From CAZHZT01 sp964537285 (GTDB lineage Bacteria > Bacteroidota > Bacteroidia > Chitinophagales > Saprospiraceae): 64,000 nt of DNA. The stretch spans positions 71,886-135,885 of the forward strand of contig CAZHZT010000001.1 in assembly GCA_964537285.1 (NCBI GenBank), given 5' to 3'. How positions within the stretch are numbered: the stretch's first letter is position 1; every line of letters starts with the position of its first letter. Positions 33,113 through 41,950 of this stretch are shown here, piece after piece. The translations under genes were made by a program, and so were the position numbers. The notes under the pieces are model-generated. The model saw only the letters and a program-made list of their open reading frames with translations. It did not search any database and was not told where the DNA came from.

Positions 33113-34699
33113 TTATTCAACATCCACTATGATGCGTTTTTCGCGATTAGCCAATTCCCAGGCAGTGTAAAAGACCAGTTGGCCAATTTGGGACATTTTC
33201 TCGAAGTTGATCTTTTCTACAGTATCCGTTGTGCGGTGATAATCTTCGTGCGTGCCATTAAAGTAAAAAATTGCAGGAATGCCTCTCTCTGCAAAGTTGT
33301 AATGATCGGAACGATAGTAGTAGCGGTTGGGATCGTCCTCGGCGTTGTAGGTGTAATCAAGAACTAGATTGGTGTATTTTTCGTTCGCTTCTTCGTTAAT
33401 AGCATGGAGTTCCGTGCTTAAACGATCAGAACCGATGACATAAATATAGTTCGGGTTATCTTCGTATTTTTCATCCACCCGGCCAACCATATCTACATTG
33501 ATATTAGCTACGGTATTTTCCAATGGAAAAATCGGATTATTAACGTAATATTCAGATCCTAGCAAGCCCTTTTCTTCACCGGTTACCAACATAACTAAAA
33601 CACTTCTTTTGGGGCCAATTCCCTGTTTTTTGGCTTCAGCGAATGCTTCTGCTACTTCGATATTGGTGGAAGTACCTGAGCCATTATCATCGGCTCCATT
33701 GTAGATGGCATCTGCACGGCGGCCGAGGTGATCGTAATGAGCTGTAATAACAATAAGCTCATCTTTTTTCTTAGGATCGGTACCTTCTATGTAAGCCAGT
33801 ACGTTATTGCCCGTAAGAGTAGTAACAGATTTTTGCTGAATAATACTAAGCTTCGCTTTAAGCTTAACACTTTCAGGTTGTCCACTAGCCTGTATGTTTT
33901 TCCTTGCTTCTACGACCTTGTCAAACCTTTTGCCCATTATTTCTTTTGCCATGGTGGTAGAGATGAAAGCATGGTTAGCAAGCTTTTCCTGATCCGCTTC
34001 ATTTTTTCCCATGGTGAGCATTGGTCCTACCAGGAAACGGCGGTTTTCAGAAAGCTTTTTTTGGAGCTGATCTTCAATGAAGAAAACAGCTTTAACGCCT
34101 TTTTCTTTGGCAACTTGCAGCTTGCGTTCCCAGTTTTCGGCCCATTCAGAAGGAGTAGAGCTTTTGGTAATATAAGAGTTTCCTTCTTCGTCCTTTGGTT
34201 CTCCTTTATAGATAAGTAATACTTTCCCCTCAACTTTCTGGCCATCGTAATCGCTATATTGCTCATCGTCGATGCCATATCCCAGGAACAGGATCTTTTT
34301 AGTTTCAAATAAAGGAAGGCTGCTGCTTTCAGCCGGGAAAGAGACGAAATCCCACAGATGACGGTAGTTGCTGTCGTTGATTTTTATGCTAATATCCTCC
34401 CATGAGGTCCAGGTGAAAGCTACAGGCTGAAAATAATTACCTAGTTGCTTTACAGCAGGTATTCCGAAAGACTTAAATTGATCAGCTATGTACTGAGCAG
34501 CTTTATCATTCCCTGGTGTACCTGTTTCGCGACCTTCAAGCTCGTCAGAAGCGAGGTAGGAGAGGTGAGCTTTTAGTTCCTGAGAAGTGATGCCTTCGGC
34601 TACTTCTTTTAATTTTATTTCAGCACTTGATGGGGTTTGTGCCAATAGTCCGATTGAAAAGCCAAGGACGAGGATAGCACTAAAAAAAACCTTGTTCAT
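33113..34699 (-). CDS. M28 family zinc aminopeptidase
   Basis: A 528-aa exported exopeptidase with a signal peptide (MNKVFFSAILVLGFSIGLLAQ). The catalytic domain (about 285-520) has all M28 zinc ligands: ITAHYDHLG (His), NGADDNGSGTST (bridging Asp), GEEKGLLGSEYY (catalytic Glu and ligand Glu), VDMVGRVD (Asp) and YRSDHYNFAERGIP (His). A protease-associated-like insert fills about 120-270. It should trim N-terminal residues from peptides in the periplasm or at the surface. It is 20 bp downstream of rpiB and probably co-transcribed. Confidence 0.93.
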   Translation of the reverse strand: MNKVFFSAILVLGFSIGLLAQTPSSAEIKLKEVAEGITSQELKAHLSYLASDELEGRETGTPGNDKAAQYIADQFKSFGIPAVKQLGNYFQPVAFTWTSWEDISIKINDSNYRHLWDFVSFPAESSSLPLFETKKILFLGYGIDDEQYSDYDGQKVEGKVLLIYKGEPKDEEGNSYITKSSTPSEWAENWERKLQVAKEKGVKAVFFIEDQLQKKLSENRRFLVGPMLTMGKNEADQEKLANHAFISTTMAKEIMGKRFDKVVEARKNIQASGQPESVKLKAKLSIIQQKSVTTLTGNNVLAYIEGTDPKKKDELIVITAHYDHLGRRADAIYNGADDNGSGTSTNIEVAEAFAEAKKQGIGPKRSVLVMLVTGEEKGLLGSEYYVNNPIFPLENTVANINVDMVGRVDEKYEDNPNYIYVIGSDRLSTELHAINEEANEKYTNLVLDYTYNAEDDPNRYYYRSDHYNFAERGIPAIFYFNGTHEDYHRTTDTVEKINFEKMSQIGQLVFYTAWELANREKRIIVDVE

Positions 34700-34719
34700 T
34701 CTAAATTGATATTAATTGA

Positions 34720-35160
34720 TTAACAATTGCTGATTTTATTGACTCTGCGCTCGTGTCTGCCTCCCTCAAAGTCGGTAGTCAGGAAAGTTTCCACCATTTC
34801 GAGGGCATCTTCGATACTTACAAAACGAGCAGGCAATGCAATAACATTAGCATCATTATGTTGGCGGCCTAAAGCAGCGATCTCCTTATTCCAGCAAAGG
34901 GCGGCACGTACATTTTGGTGTTTGTTGGCCGTCATGGCAACACCATTGCCGGATCCACAGATTAGAACACCAAGTTGAACCTGATTATTTTCAATAGCTT
35001 CTGCAACCGGATGGACGAAGTCTGGATAATCCACAGAATGAGTGGAGTTGGTTCCCATATCCATAACCATCAGACCATGCTCTTCCAGTTTTTTCTTAAT
35101 TCTTGCTTTGTATTCGAATCCGGCATGATCACATCCGATTGCAATAGAATGCCATTTCAT
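34720..35160 (-). CDS. rpiB: ribose 5-phosphate isomerase B
   Basis: It interconverts ribose 5-phosphate and ribulose 5-phosphate in the pentose phosphate pathway. At 146 aa it is the normal RpiB size. The N-terminal IAIGCDHAGFEYKARIKKKLEE (residues 7-28), the VDYPDFVHPVAEAI segment and ICGSGNGVAMTANKH (about 69-83, with the catalytic Cys) are family hallmarks. ALCWNKEIAALGRQHNDANVIALPARF closes the active site. It precedes the M28 peptidase gene. An R1 element ends 19 bp before its start codon. Confidence 0.95.
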   Translation of the reverse strand: MKWHSIAIGCDHAGFEYKARIKKKLEEHGLMVMDMGTNSTHSVDYPDFVHPVAEAIENNQVQLGVLICGSGNGVAMTANKHQNVRAALCWNKEIAALGRQHNDANVIALPARFVSIEDALEMVETFLTTDFEGGRHERRVNKISNC

Positions 35161-35179
35161 AATATGTTGTAATTTTATT

Positions 35180-35290
35180 AGTTCTTTGACATAAATTGTG
35201 AGAAATGGAACTTCAAAATGATAACCCTTTCAGCCACAAGGGCATTCAAGGCGTATCATTTTGAAGTTCCACACAATTTGTCAAAGAACG
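35180..35290 (-). repeat. R1 element with perfect 8-bp target duplication, upstream of rpiB
   Basis: 111 bp, reverse orientation (AGTTCTTTGACATAAATTG to GTCAAAGAACG). ATTTTATT occurs on both sides (35172-35179 and 35291-35298). It is 19 bp from the rpiB ATG. Confidence 0.95.
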
Positions 35291-35303
35291 ATTTTATTTA
35301 AGT

Positions 35304-35385
35304 GGAGAGATTTTATGGTGAGGCTTTTTTTTAAGTTTTTCCTTCGAAAAAAAAAACAAAAAAGGCCTCACCATAAAATCTCTCC
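35304..35385. terminator. 82-bp inverted repeat after the DUF2723 gene
   Basis: Outer arms GGAGAGATTTTATGGTGAGG and its complement are perfect for about 20 bp; the A/T-rich centre (CTTTTTTTTAAG...CTTCGAAAAAAAAAAC) pairs imperfectly. It lies 5 bp after the minus-strand stop at 35391. Confidence 0.8.
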
Positions 35386-35390
35386 TGCGG

Positions 35391-38300
35391 TTAGTCTTGA
35401 ATACTACTTACCTCATAAGGAGCAAGCATGTTATTGATTTCTTGCTTGAACTCTTCATCAAAGCCATTGATCAGTGGTTTCATTTGTTGCATCGTAAGGT
35501 TGGCATAGCGATACTCTGTACCGAAGCTCCCTGTTTGAGGATCAAGATGCCTTTGATCTATGGAATAGAGAAACTCCAATTCGTCGGAGGTGACTTTAGC
35601 CAAAGTGCGTATATGTGGTTTTGCCTTTTCCAGTTCATCAAGCTGAACATAATTATTAATCATGCTCATAGTGTTGAAGTTGTAAGTAAAGTTCATATTT
35701 GGAAAGGCCTCGAAGTACTTATCAGTCATTGCAATCGCTCTGGTGGTATCCCCTTGTTTAATAAGTTCATCTACAGTACGAAGGATAGATAATTGCATGC
35801 TTTGAATACTTGGGCCATAGCTTCGATCAATAAACACGTCTTCTTTGTCAAAATTACCCCATTTCCATTTATTCATTACATTCTCATATACCTTATCTAC
35901 GTTCACGGAGCCATTTCCAATCATTCCTAATGAACGGCTTGGATTATCTGATTTAATCGGAACAAGTCGCAATGCAAGTCCTTCAAGTTGAGTATAATTT
36001 TGCAAGCCAACTAAAGAGGCCTGACGGCAGGTAACGGCAAAGTAGATCGGACGTTCCCAAAGGTTGGATGCAATGATATCCAATACGGCTAGATCCCCTT
36101 TTAATAAGGAATTGCTTTTGATCTTGAAATCAATTTTATTTACAATTTTGGCCGTATCTTCGATAGAGACGACATTGTTGGCAATCACAGTGTTTTTATC
36201 CACCGGGATCGATAGCTTATTAGAAGGAAGATAAGTTTCTGCCTGTTGTCCTACCGGGTGATCTTCGCCTACAAATCGAATGGCATCTTTCAGGTTTACA
36301 CGGTTTTCTGTTTCTTTATTAACGGGAACCTGATTCCTTTTATAGCCCCTGATTTTATCTTTAGGCAGGCTCATTTTAATTGCAGGAGAATTATTTACTT
36401 TCCGACGCAATTGATCTATGTACCAGTCAACTGCAATAAGGCTAAGGTTAACTACACGAACATCTGTTCTGATTTCCTCAACCTCCTGAGTGTACCAAAG
36501 TGGATAAGTATCATTATCCCCGTAAGTGAAGATGATGGCATTTTCCTCAACAGAATTAAGGAAGTTGGCCGCATAATCACGTGATCCTTTATGGTCTTTA
36601 CGGGTGTGATCATCGAAATTTTCGAAACCCATAATAATCGGGGCGATAATTACGATTGCTGTAGCCACAGCTCCACCTGCAATTCCAAAAAGGTTGGCTC
36701 TCTGCCGAAGCAATTCAAAAATGGAAAGAACGGCCATTCCAATCCAGATGGAATAAGTGAAAAACGATCCGGCTAATACATAATCCCGTTCTCTGGGTTC
36801 ATGCGGAGGCTGGTTGGAGTAAATAATAATACCGATACCGGTAATGATAAATAGAGAAAGTAAGCCTAAAAAGTCATCCCTTCGACGGCTGGCATGGAAT
36901 ATGAGGCCAAAAATTCCAAATAGGAAAGGAAGCATGTAATAAGTGTTCCTGGCTTTATTGTTGGCCATATGCTCAGGTAATTTACTGTGATTATACAATC
37001 GGGCATTATCATAAAAAGGTATGCCCGAGAGCCAGTTACCATCTTTCACATTAGAAGGAGTAAAGCCCTGGTCTCCGTTCTGGCGTCCGGCAAAGTTCCA
37101 CATGAAGTAACGCCAGTACATCCAGCCCAATTGATATCGGAACAAAAAGCTTAGATTGTCGGCCATTGTAGGTGTTCGGGAAGCACCTCCCATCCATTCG
37201 TTTCGATATAATGATGGTCTACCCTGCGTGTAATCCCCCATTCTGGGGAAAAGGATCTTATCGTTATCTGCAAATACGTAGGAGATTTTTCTATCTACAA
37301 TTTCATAAGTACCCGTTTCTTCAACATAACCATAGCGATCTTCTTTTTCAAAATCAATAGGTTTCGCATCGAAGTGCGGTCCTCTCAATAACGGACGTTC
37401 ACCATACTGTTCACGGTTCAGGTAAGGCAATAAGCGTATAGGGTCGTCCGGATTATTCATATTAATGGGGGTATTGGCATTTGCCCGAATTACTACTACG
37501 CCAATAGTAGAAAAGGAAATGACTAAAAGCGCAACCGCCATAACCACCTTCTGAAGCAAGGCATTCTGATTTTGGTGAGCATACCAAAAGCCTGCAGCCA
37601 AAATTCCCAAAACAGTAATGGCTAATGGGAAAACGCCACTTTGCTTTGGAAGCCCAAAACTATTTACCATAATCATTTCATAAACACTCCACAACTTTGG
37701 AATACCAACGATGACGAAAGTTTGAATGAAACTAATCAATGCTACTCCTGCAATTGCTGCTAAACCCATACCAATGATCGTTGGGTTTTTATAGCGCTTA
37801 AAGTAGTAGAACAATGCCAGAGCAGGGAAAGTAAGTATACTTAATAAGTGAACTCCGATAGAAAGCCCGGCAGTGTAAATAGAGAAAAGCAACCAGCGAT
37901 CTACTTTAGGGTCTGTATCAGAAAGGTAGTACCATTTAATCGTAGACCAAAGGGTTAGGGCTGTAAAAAAGGTCGACATGGCATAAACCTCGCCTTCTAC
38001 AGCTGAGAACCAAATGGAAGTGGCGAAAGTAGTACAAAGTCCGGCTACTATACCGGCACCAGCTAAAGCAATCGTCTGCCCGTCAGTAGGTGTTTCCTCT
38101 CTTCCAACCAAAGCGAGTTTGCCCAGCATAAAAGTAACCCAGCAAACAAATGTAGCGGCGAAGGCCGTACAAATGCCCGACATCATGTTCACTGCGAAGG
38201 CAATGTTCTCCGGGTTGCTTGAAAAAAGCTCAGCTACCCAGGTAAACATTCTGCCGACGAGGAGGAACAATGGTGCTCCGGGAGGGTGCACAACCTGAAG

Positions 38301-38432
38301 TTTGTAAGCTCCGGCAATAAATTCCCCACAATCCCAAAGACTTCCTGTGCGTTCAACTGAAAAGTAGTAGACAATAGTCGCAATGGCAAAAACGATCCAT
38401 CCGGCTATGTTTCCAATATTTCTATAGTTCAT
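35391..38432 (-). CDS. DUF2723 family membrane protein (TMEM260 / GT117-like)
   Basis: A very large inner-membrane protein, 1013 aa from MNYRNIGNIAGW (38432); I prefer this to the open frame 45 bp upstream because hydrophobicity begins here and a promoter box overlaps the upstream codons. Residues 10-360 and 500-640 hold a dozen or more membrane helices. The N-terminal loop TGSLWDCGEFIAGAYKLQVVHPPGAPLFLLVGRMF is the DUF2723 signature, with the acidic residue expected of GT-C enzymes. The C-terminal 350 residues are soluble. Eukaryotic TMEM260 is an O-mannosyltransferase, so a protein O-glycosylation role is plausible but unproven. Confidence 0.88.
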   Translation of the reverse strand: MNYRNIGNIAGWIVFAIATIVYYFSVERTGSLWDCGEFIAGAYKLQVVHPPGAPLFLLVGRMFTWVAELFSSNPENIAFAVNMMSGICTAFAATFVCWVTFMLGKLALVGREETPTDGQTIALAGAGIVAGLCTTFATSIWFSAVEGEVYAMSTFFTALTLWSTIKWYYLSDTDPKVDRWLLFSIYTAGLSIGVHLLSILTFPALALFYYFKRYKNPTIIGMGLAAIAGVALISFIQTFVIVGIPKLWSVYEMIMVNSFGLPKQSGVFPLAITVLGILAAGFWYAHQNQNALLQKVVMAVALLVISFSTIGVVVIRANANTPINMNNPDDPIRLLPYLNREQYGERPLLRGPHFDAKPIDFEKEDRYGYVEETGTYEIVDRKISYVFADNDKILFPRMGDYTQGRPSLYRNEWMGGASRTPTMADNLSFLFRYQLGWMYWRYFMWNFAGRQNGDQGFTPSNVKDGNWLSGIPFYDNARLYNHSKLPEHMANNKARNTYYMLPFLFGIFGLIFHASRRRDDFLGLLSLFIITGIGIIIYSNQPPHEPRERDYVLAGSFFTYSIWIGMAVLSIFELLRQRANLFGIAGGAVATAIVIIAPIIMGFENFDDHTRKDHKGSRDYAANFLNSVEENAIIFTYGDNDTYPLWYTQEVEEIRTDVRVVNLSLIAVDWYIDQLRRKVNNSPAIKMSLPKDKIRGYKRNQVPVNKETENRVNLKDAIRFVGEDHPVGQQAETYLPSNKLSIPVDKNTVIANNVVSIEDTAKIVNKIDFKIKSNSLLKGDLAVLDIIASNLWERPIYFAVTCRQASLVGLQNYTQLEGLALRLVPIKSDNPSRSLGMIGNGSVNVDKVYENVMNKWKWGNFDKEDVFIDRSYGPSIQSMQLSILRTVDELIKQGDTTRAIAMTDKYFEAFPNMNFTYNFNTMSMINNYVQLDELEKAKPHIRTLAKVTSDELEFLYSIDQRHLDPQTGSFGTEYRYANLTMQQMKPLINGFDEEFKQEINNMLAPYEVSSIQD

Positions 38433-38474
38433 TTTATTGGTAGTTAAAATTATATTTTTCTTTGAAACGAACTG

Positions 38475-38482
38475 CAAAACTA
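38475..38482 (-). promoter_or_regulatory. predicted -7 box for the DUF2723 gene
   Basis: Read on the minus strand the sequence is TAGTTTTG, matching TAnnTTTG. It lies 42 bp before the chosen ATG at 38432 and overlaps the alternative upstream start, which supports the shorter protein. Confidence 0.5.
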
Positions 38483-38511
38483 AGAAATTATTGTTAGCTT
38501 TTTAGAGAGAG

Positions 38512-38660
38512 TTGTGATACAGGTGCATTTCATTTTGTCGCTGCCGGCAAGAGAAGAGATTATTCTTAGAGAGAGGCAAGCGGCAGCGTGCCTATCTCTA
38601 AAGAAAACACCTTCTCAGAAACATGGACAAAATGAAATGCCCCCTTGTGATGCTTAAATT
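38512..38660. repeat. complex branched inverted repeat
   Basis: Outer arms GCATTTCATTTTGTC (38523) and GACAAAATGAAATGC (38625) enclose GCTGCCG / CGGCAGC and TTCTTAGAGAGAGGCA / TGCCTATCTCTAAAGAA pairs. It would fold as a branched structure. No other copy in the window. Confidence 0.6.
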
Positions 38661-38668
38661 CTTTATTT

Positions 38669-38737
38669 TCTTTTGAGGTAGGCCGTTCGGCCTACCTCAA
38701 AAAGGAATTTCGCGCCGTAGGCGCGTTTATTTTTCAC
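38669..38737 (-). repeat. R2 element variant with a replaced, shorter core
   Basis: On the minus strand it has the R2 segment TGAAAAATAAACGCGCCTAC and GGCGCGAAATTCC, but the core is a different short palindrome (GAGGTAGGCCG / CGGCCTACCTC) instead of the 28-bp-arm one. Both R2 termini are missing. Confidence 0.8.
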
Positions 38738-38762
38738 TTTACTTATGAAAAAATCATAATGT

Positions 38763-38933
38763 ATGTTTAAGGCTTTATTTGTCGTATTCCTGGTTTATTT
38801 ATTGTACCGTTGGGTAGTGCTGCCCAAATTGCCTTCTTCGGATGACCGCCCTGAATTGAACCGATTTGAAAAACCGAAGCAGGAGTCTGGTGGCAGCGAA
38901 GAGGAATATATTGATTATGAAGAAGTGGATTAA
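38763..38933 (+). CDS. DUF4834-like single-pass membrane mini-protein
   Basis: A 56-aa frame. The N-terminus MFKALFVVFLVYLLYRWVVLP forms one membrane helix. The rest is soluble and acidic, ending EEEYIDYEEVD. The start MFKAL..VFLVYLLYR and the acidic Tyr-rich tail match the DUF4834 family, small proteins of Bacteroidota. Function unknown; the tail may be a docking segment. It stands between an R2 variant and an R1 element, so it keeps its own short transcription unit. Confidence 0.75.
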   Translation: MFKALFVVFLVYLLYRWVVLPKLPSSDDRPELNRFEKPKQESGGSEEEYIDYEEVD

Positions 38934-38983
38934 TACAAATATTTGTATTCATTAATTTTTGAACTAATCTTTTTAAGAATTTT

Positions 38984-39095
38984 CGTTCTTTGACAAATTG
39001 TGTGGAACTTCAAAATGATAAGCCTTGAATGCTCTTGTGGCTGAAAGGATTATCATTTTGAAGTTCCATTTTTTCACAATTTATGTCAAAGAACT
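38984..39095 (+). repeat. R1 element with perfect 8-bp target duplication
   Basis: 112 bp, CGTTCTTTGAC to GTCAAAGAACT. AGAATTTT occurs on both sides (38976-38983 and 39096-39103). The loop reads GAATGCTCTTGTGGCTGA. Confidence 0.95.
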
Positions 39096-39141
39096 AGAAT
39101 TTTTTTGGACTTTGTTCGGCGAAGGCTGTAGCCTCAATGTC

Positions 39142-39306
39142 GTCAATTGAAGTTTTTTCTTAGCCTGGCGCTTTAGCGCCAGGTGTAGTGTTAAGGTTTA
39201 TCGGGGCTTTAGCCTATTGATACCAAAGGGCTAAAGCCCAGCCTGATCGTTATTTTTCCCGGCACTGAAGTGCCGGGCTATAAAGATATAAAAAGCTTAA
39301 GTTGAC
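39142..39306 (-). repeat. R7 triple-hairpin repeat, copy 2 (inverted)
   Basis: All three hairpins of the copy at 289-453 are present in reverse order. The outer flanks add another inverted pair (GGCGAAGGCTGTAGCCTC at 39119, GAGGCTTTAGCCTTCGCC to about 39331). Confidence 0.85.
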
Positions 39307-39340
39307 GGCATAGAGGCTTTAGCCTTCGCCAAACGGTTTT

Positions 39341-39934
39341 TTATCGATTCCTTACAATCTTTGCAATTGTATTAAAAATAAGCTTCAAATCTGTTTGAAT
39401 GCCTTCAAAATCAGCAATATACTTTAGGTTAAGTTCGAGCTTTCTGGGCATCAACTCTTCGATGTAAGTACGCTCGGGATTATCACTTCTACCCAATATT
39501 TCCGCTTCATTAATGTATTCCAGAGATGCATAATCCGTAAGCCCGGGGCGCATTTGAAGGACTTTTCGTTGCTCCTCTGTGTAAAGAGCCACATATTTAG
39601 GGACCTCCGGCCGGGGGCCGACAACACTCATTTCTCCTTTGATGATGTTCAATAATTGAGGTATCTCGTCCAGTTTATATTTTCTTAAAAATTCCCCTAC
39701 CTTGGTAATCCGCTTGTCTTTACCGACCGTTAGCTGCCCTTTTTTTTCACTTTCCGGGCGCATGGTGCGGAATTTATACAGCCAAAACAGTTCCCCATGT
39801 CTGCCTACGCGCTGCTGTCGAAAAAAAATACCTCCTTTAGAGTCCAGGAGTATTGCCAGGGAAATTATGAGCCAAAAGGGAGAAAATAGGACAAGCACTG
39901 AGCTACTGGCTAGTATATCAAAAGCCCTTTTCAT
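39341..39934 (-). CDS. polyprenyl-phosphate sugar-phosphotransferase (PglC/WcaJ-type)
   Basis: A monotopic membrane enzyme that moves a sugar-1-phosphate from a nucleotide sugar onto undecaprenyl phosphate, the first step in building a lipid-linked glycan. It is 197 aa, the minimal catalytic form. A hydrophobic re-entrant helix (residues 7-30), FFRQQRVGRHGELFWLYKFRTM (about 38-59), KYKLDEIPQLLNIIKGEMSVVGPRPEVP (about 85-112, catalytic Asp-Glu) are all present. The gene overlaps the aminotransferase gene by 4 bp, so both act in one pathway, probably using an aminosugar. Confidence 0.93.
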   Translation of the reverse strand: MKRAFDILASSSVLVLFSPFWLIISLAILLDSKGGIFFRQQRVGRHGELFWLYKFRTMRPESEKKGQLTVGKDKRITKVGEFLRKYKLDEIPQLLNIIKGEMSVVGPRPEVPKYVALYTEEQRKVLQMRPGLTDYASLEYINEAEILGRSDNPERTYIEELMPRKLELNLKYIADFEGIQTDLKLIFNTIAKIVRNR

Positions 39935-41145
39935 GCTAAAACCGTTTGCACCGCCTTTTTAACTGCCTCAATAACCCGGTCTTGTTGTTCCTCCGTTAAA
40001 TTGTAAAAAACGGGTAGGGTAATAACGCGTTCCCAGGCGTCTTTCGAAATGGGGTAATCATCCATTTGGTAGCCCAGGTTTTTATAATAGGTCAACAAAG
40101 GGAGCGGTTTGTAATGCACATTTACCGAAACTTGCTGGTCAAAAATATGCTGTATGATAGTATTTCTTTGCTCCAGAGTTGCTCCTTTTATTCGAAGCAG
40201 GTAAAGGTGAAAAGAAGACGTTTTTTCGGCCGTGCTAAATGACGGAAGTTGCGCCCAACCGGAATCCTGAAAAGCTTGTTGGTAGCACTCAAAGATTGCC
40301 TTTCTTTTGGGAAGAATATCATCCAGGTAGCGATCCACTTCAATTAATCCAATTGCCGCGAGGATATCCGGCATATTGCACTTATACCCGGCTACAGAGA
40401 CATCGTATTCCCAGGAATTTGCGCCGTACTTGGCCAGAGCATCCTTGCTTTGTCCATGCAGTGACCAGGTATTGAGTTCCTTGTATATAGCTTCATTGTC
40501 GAAAGGGGAGGGGAAGTTAAGACAGAGTGCGCCTCCTTCAGCGGTCGTCAGGTTTTTAACAGCGTGAAAAGAAAAGATGGTCACATCTGAATATACTGCT
40601 GCAGGCTTCCCATTTAAAGTTGCTCCAAAGGAATGCGCAGCATCGGAGAAAATAGCGATTCGGCCAAGTTGTGCTTGTTTGTCGTTACGAGCGTTAAACA
40701 AAGCTTTCTTTTCTTCAATTACTTTTTTTAAGGCATCATAATCCACAGGCATTCCTCCCAGATCTACGGGCATAATAACCTTCGTCCGCTCTGTAATGGC
40801 TTCGGCTACCTTTTCCGTATTCATATTCAGATCATGAGGGTGAACATCAACCATTATTGGTTTGGCGCCACAATGTATAACTACATTAGCTGAAGCACAG
40901 TAAGTGTAGGCGGGGATAATAACTTCATCTCCATCCTGAATTCCCCACCAACGGAGCAATAATTCCATGCCGGTGGTCCAGGAGCTTAGGCACAGTACTT
41001 TAGGTGTAGTGGTAATTTCAGCTACTTTTTTTTCCAGGGTTTTCGTTCTCGGACCCGTAGTGATCCAGCCGGAACGGAGAGTATCTGTTACTTCCTGAAC
41101 AATTTTTTCATCAATATGAGGGGGAGAAAAGGGAACTTTTTCCAT
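39931..41145 (-). CDS. DegT/DnrJ/EryC1/StrS family PLP aminotransferase
   Basis: A pyridoxal phosphate enzyme that makes amino-sugars from keto-sugar nucleotides. It is 404 aa, near the usual 370-400. It shows VLCLSSWTTGMELLLRWW (cofactor phosphate region), VIIPAYTYCASANVV, IFSDAAHSFGATLNG (Asp to the pyridine nitrogen), and FSFHAVKNLTTAEGGALC (about 190-207, Schiff-base Lys). The C-terminal half closes with HYKPLPLLTYYKNLGY. Its 4-bp overlap with the sugar transferase suggests it supplies that enzyme with an amino- or acetamido-sugar nucleotide. Confidence 0.92.
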   Translation of the reverse strand: MEKVPFSPPHIDEKIVQEVTDTLRSGWITTGPRTKTLEKKVAEITTTPKVLCLSSWTTGMELLLRWWGIQDGDEVIIPAYTYCASANVVIHCGAKPIMVDVHPHDLNMNTEKVAEAITERTKVIMPVDLGGMPVDYDALKKVIEEKKALFNARNDKQAQLGRIAIFSDAAHSFGATLNGKPAAVYSDVTIFSFHAVKNLTTAEGGALCLNFPSPFDNEAIYKELNTWSLHGQSKDALAKYGANSWEYDVSVAGYKCNMPDILAAIGLIEVDRYLDDILPKRKAIFECYQQAFQDSGWAQLPSFSTAEKTSSFHLYLLRIKGATLEQRNTIIQHIFDQQVSVNVHYKPLPLLTYYKNLGYQMDDYPISKDAWERVITLPVFYNLTEEQQDRVIEAVKKAVQTVLA

Positions 41146-41252
41146 GATAGATGCATTGTATTAAGTGCAAGCAAATATAAGCGGATTCATGAGGAGCACA
41201 AAGAGCTGGGCATTAAATAGTTCTATTTTTTTAAAATTAATTCCTTCAATCT

Positions 41253-41284
41253 GTTGCTTTTTTAGTTTAAACGCTTTATATTTG
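41253..41284 (+). promoter_or_regulatory. promoter of the initiator tRNA gene
   Basis: TATATTTG at 41277-41284 fits the -7 box, with TTGC at 41253 about 20 bp upstream. Transcription would begin near 41291, some 38 bp before the tRNA. Confidence 0.7.
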
Positions 41285-41328
41285 CACACCTAATTAAGCG
41301 GAGCTGAAATAATCTCACGTTATTACAT

Positions 41329-41401
<73 letters not shown>

Positions 41402-41408
41402 CAAAGGA

Positions 41409-41440
41409 AAAGCCCTGAAAGCGTCAGCTTTCAGGGCTTT
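41409..41440 (+). terminator. terminator of the tRNA gene
   Basis: A 14-bp perfect stem (AAAGCCCTGAAAGC / GCTTTCAGGGCTTT) around GTCA, followed by a T-rich stretch. Confidence 0.9.
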
Positions 41441-41446
41441 GTTATT

Positions 41447-41660
41447 TTATTGAAATAAACCTTTTTTCCCGGAATATTCCTCTTCTTTTTCGTTTGTTTC
41501 AACCCATTCATATTTTTCGCCATTTTCACCATAGTCTGTATAGCCCTTCATTATGGATTCGTATTCAATAAAAACTTCCCCATCTTCTTCGGTTAACTTC
41601 CCTTCGCCTACCATATTAAGGGATCAGGAAAATAATACCCTACCCATTTTACTTGTCCTT
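41447..41660 (-). pseudogene. fragment of a frameshifted unknown gene
   Basis: On the minus strand a 55-codon frame starts MVGEGKLTEEDGEVFIEYES (41614) and ends YSGKKGLFQ (stop at 41447). Immediately upstream, in another frame, the sequence reads KGQVKWVGYYFPDPL, which also looks coding. The two parts would join by one frameshift. The whole is cut upstream by a repeat (41666-41752). I do not recognise the family. Confidence 0.4.
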
Positions 41661-41665
41661 TTTTC

Positions 41666-41752
41666 CTCAGGCTGTGTTGGAAAGCCTCGCCGTACCTTTG
41701 GGTCCCGAAGGCATTCGGGACAAGTTATGCCTACGTTTTCCGCCTAGCCTGA
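41666..41752. repeat. inverted-repeat element with internal hairpin
   Basis: Ends CTCAGGCT and AGCCTGAG enclose a GTCCCGAAGGCATTCGGGAC hairpin. CATAACTTGTCCCGAATGCC (minus strand here) also occurs at 250-269, and GGCGGAAAACGTAGGCATA resembles the interior of R4. It separates two decayed genes. Confidence 0.6.
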
Positions 41753-41824
41753 GAAAAAAATTACTTCGCAAAATTTGGGTAGCTTATTAATTGCCTAATC
41801 CCTAAATTCACCGACATCGGGTAG

Positions 41825-41950
41825 GTTGAGATAATTGGGGGGCTAAACCAGAGCGATTTAAAGAAATATTTTGATTTTTATAATTACCAAAGACCCCATG
41901 AAAGTTTAGATTATCAAACGCCGGCAAAAGTGTTGGGAATTTTGAAATGA
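41825..41950 (+). pseudogene. IS3-type transposase C-terminal relic
   Basis: The frame from 41825 to the stop at 41948-41950 encodes LKKYFDFYNYQRPHESL and then DYQTPAKVLGILK, the end of the rve integrase core of IS3-family transposases (the YNxxRPHxSLxxxTP signature). An in-frame TAG lies just upstream and the rest of the transposase is gone. GGGCTGTCCGAGAATTGGGGT at about 42077 looks like the outer end of the element. A dead insertion sequence. Confidence 0.8.
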
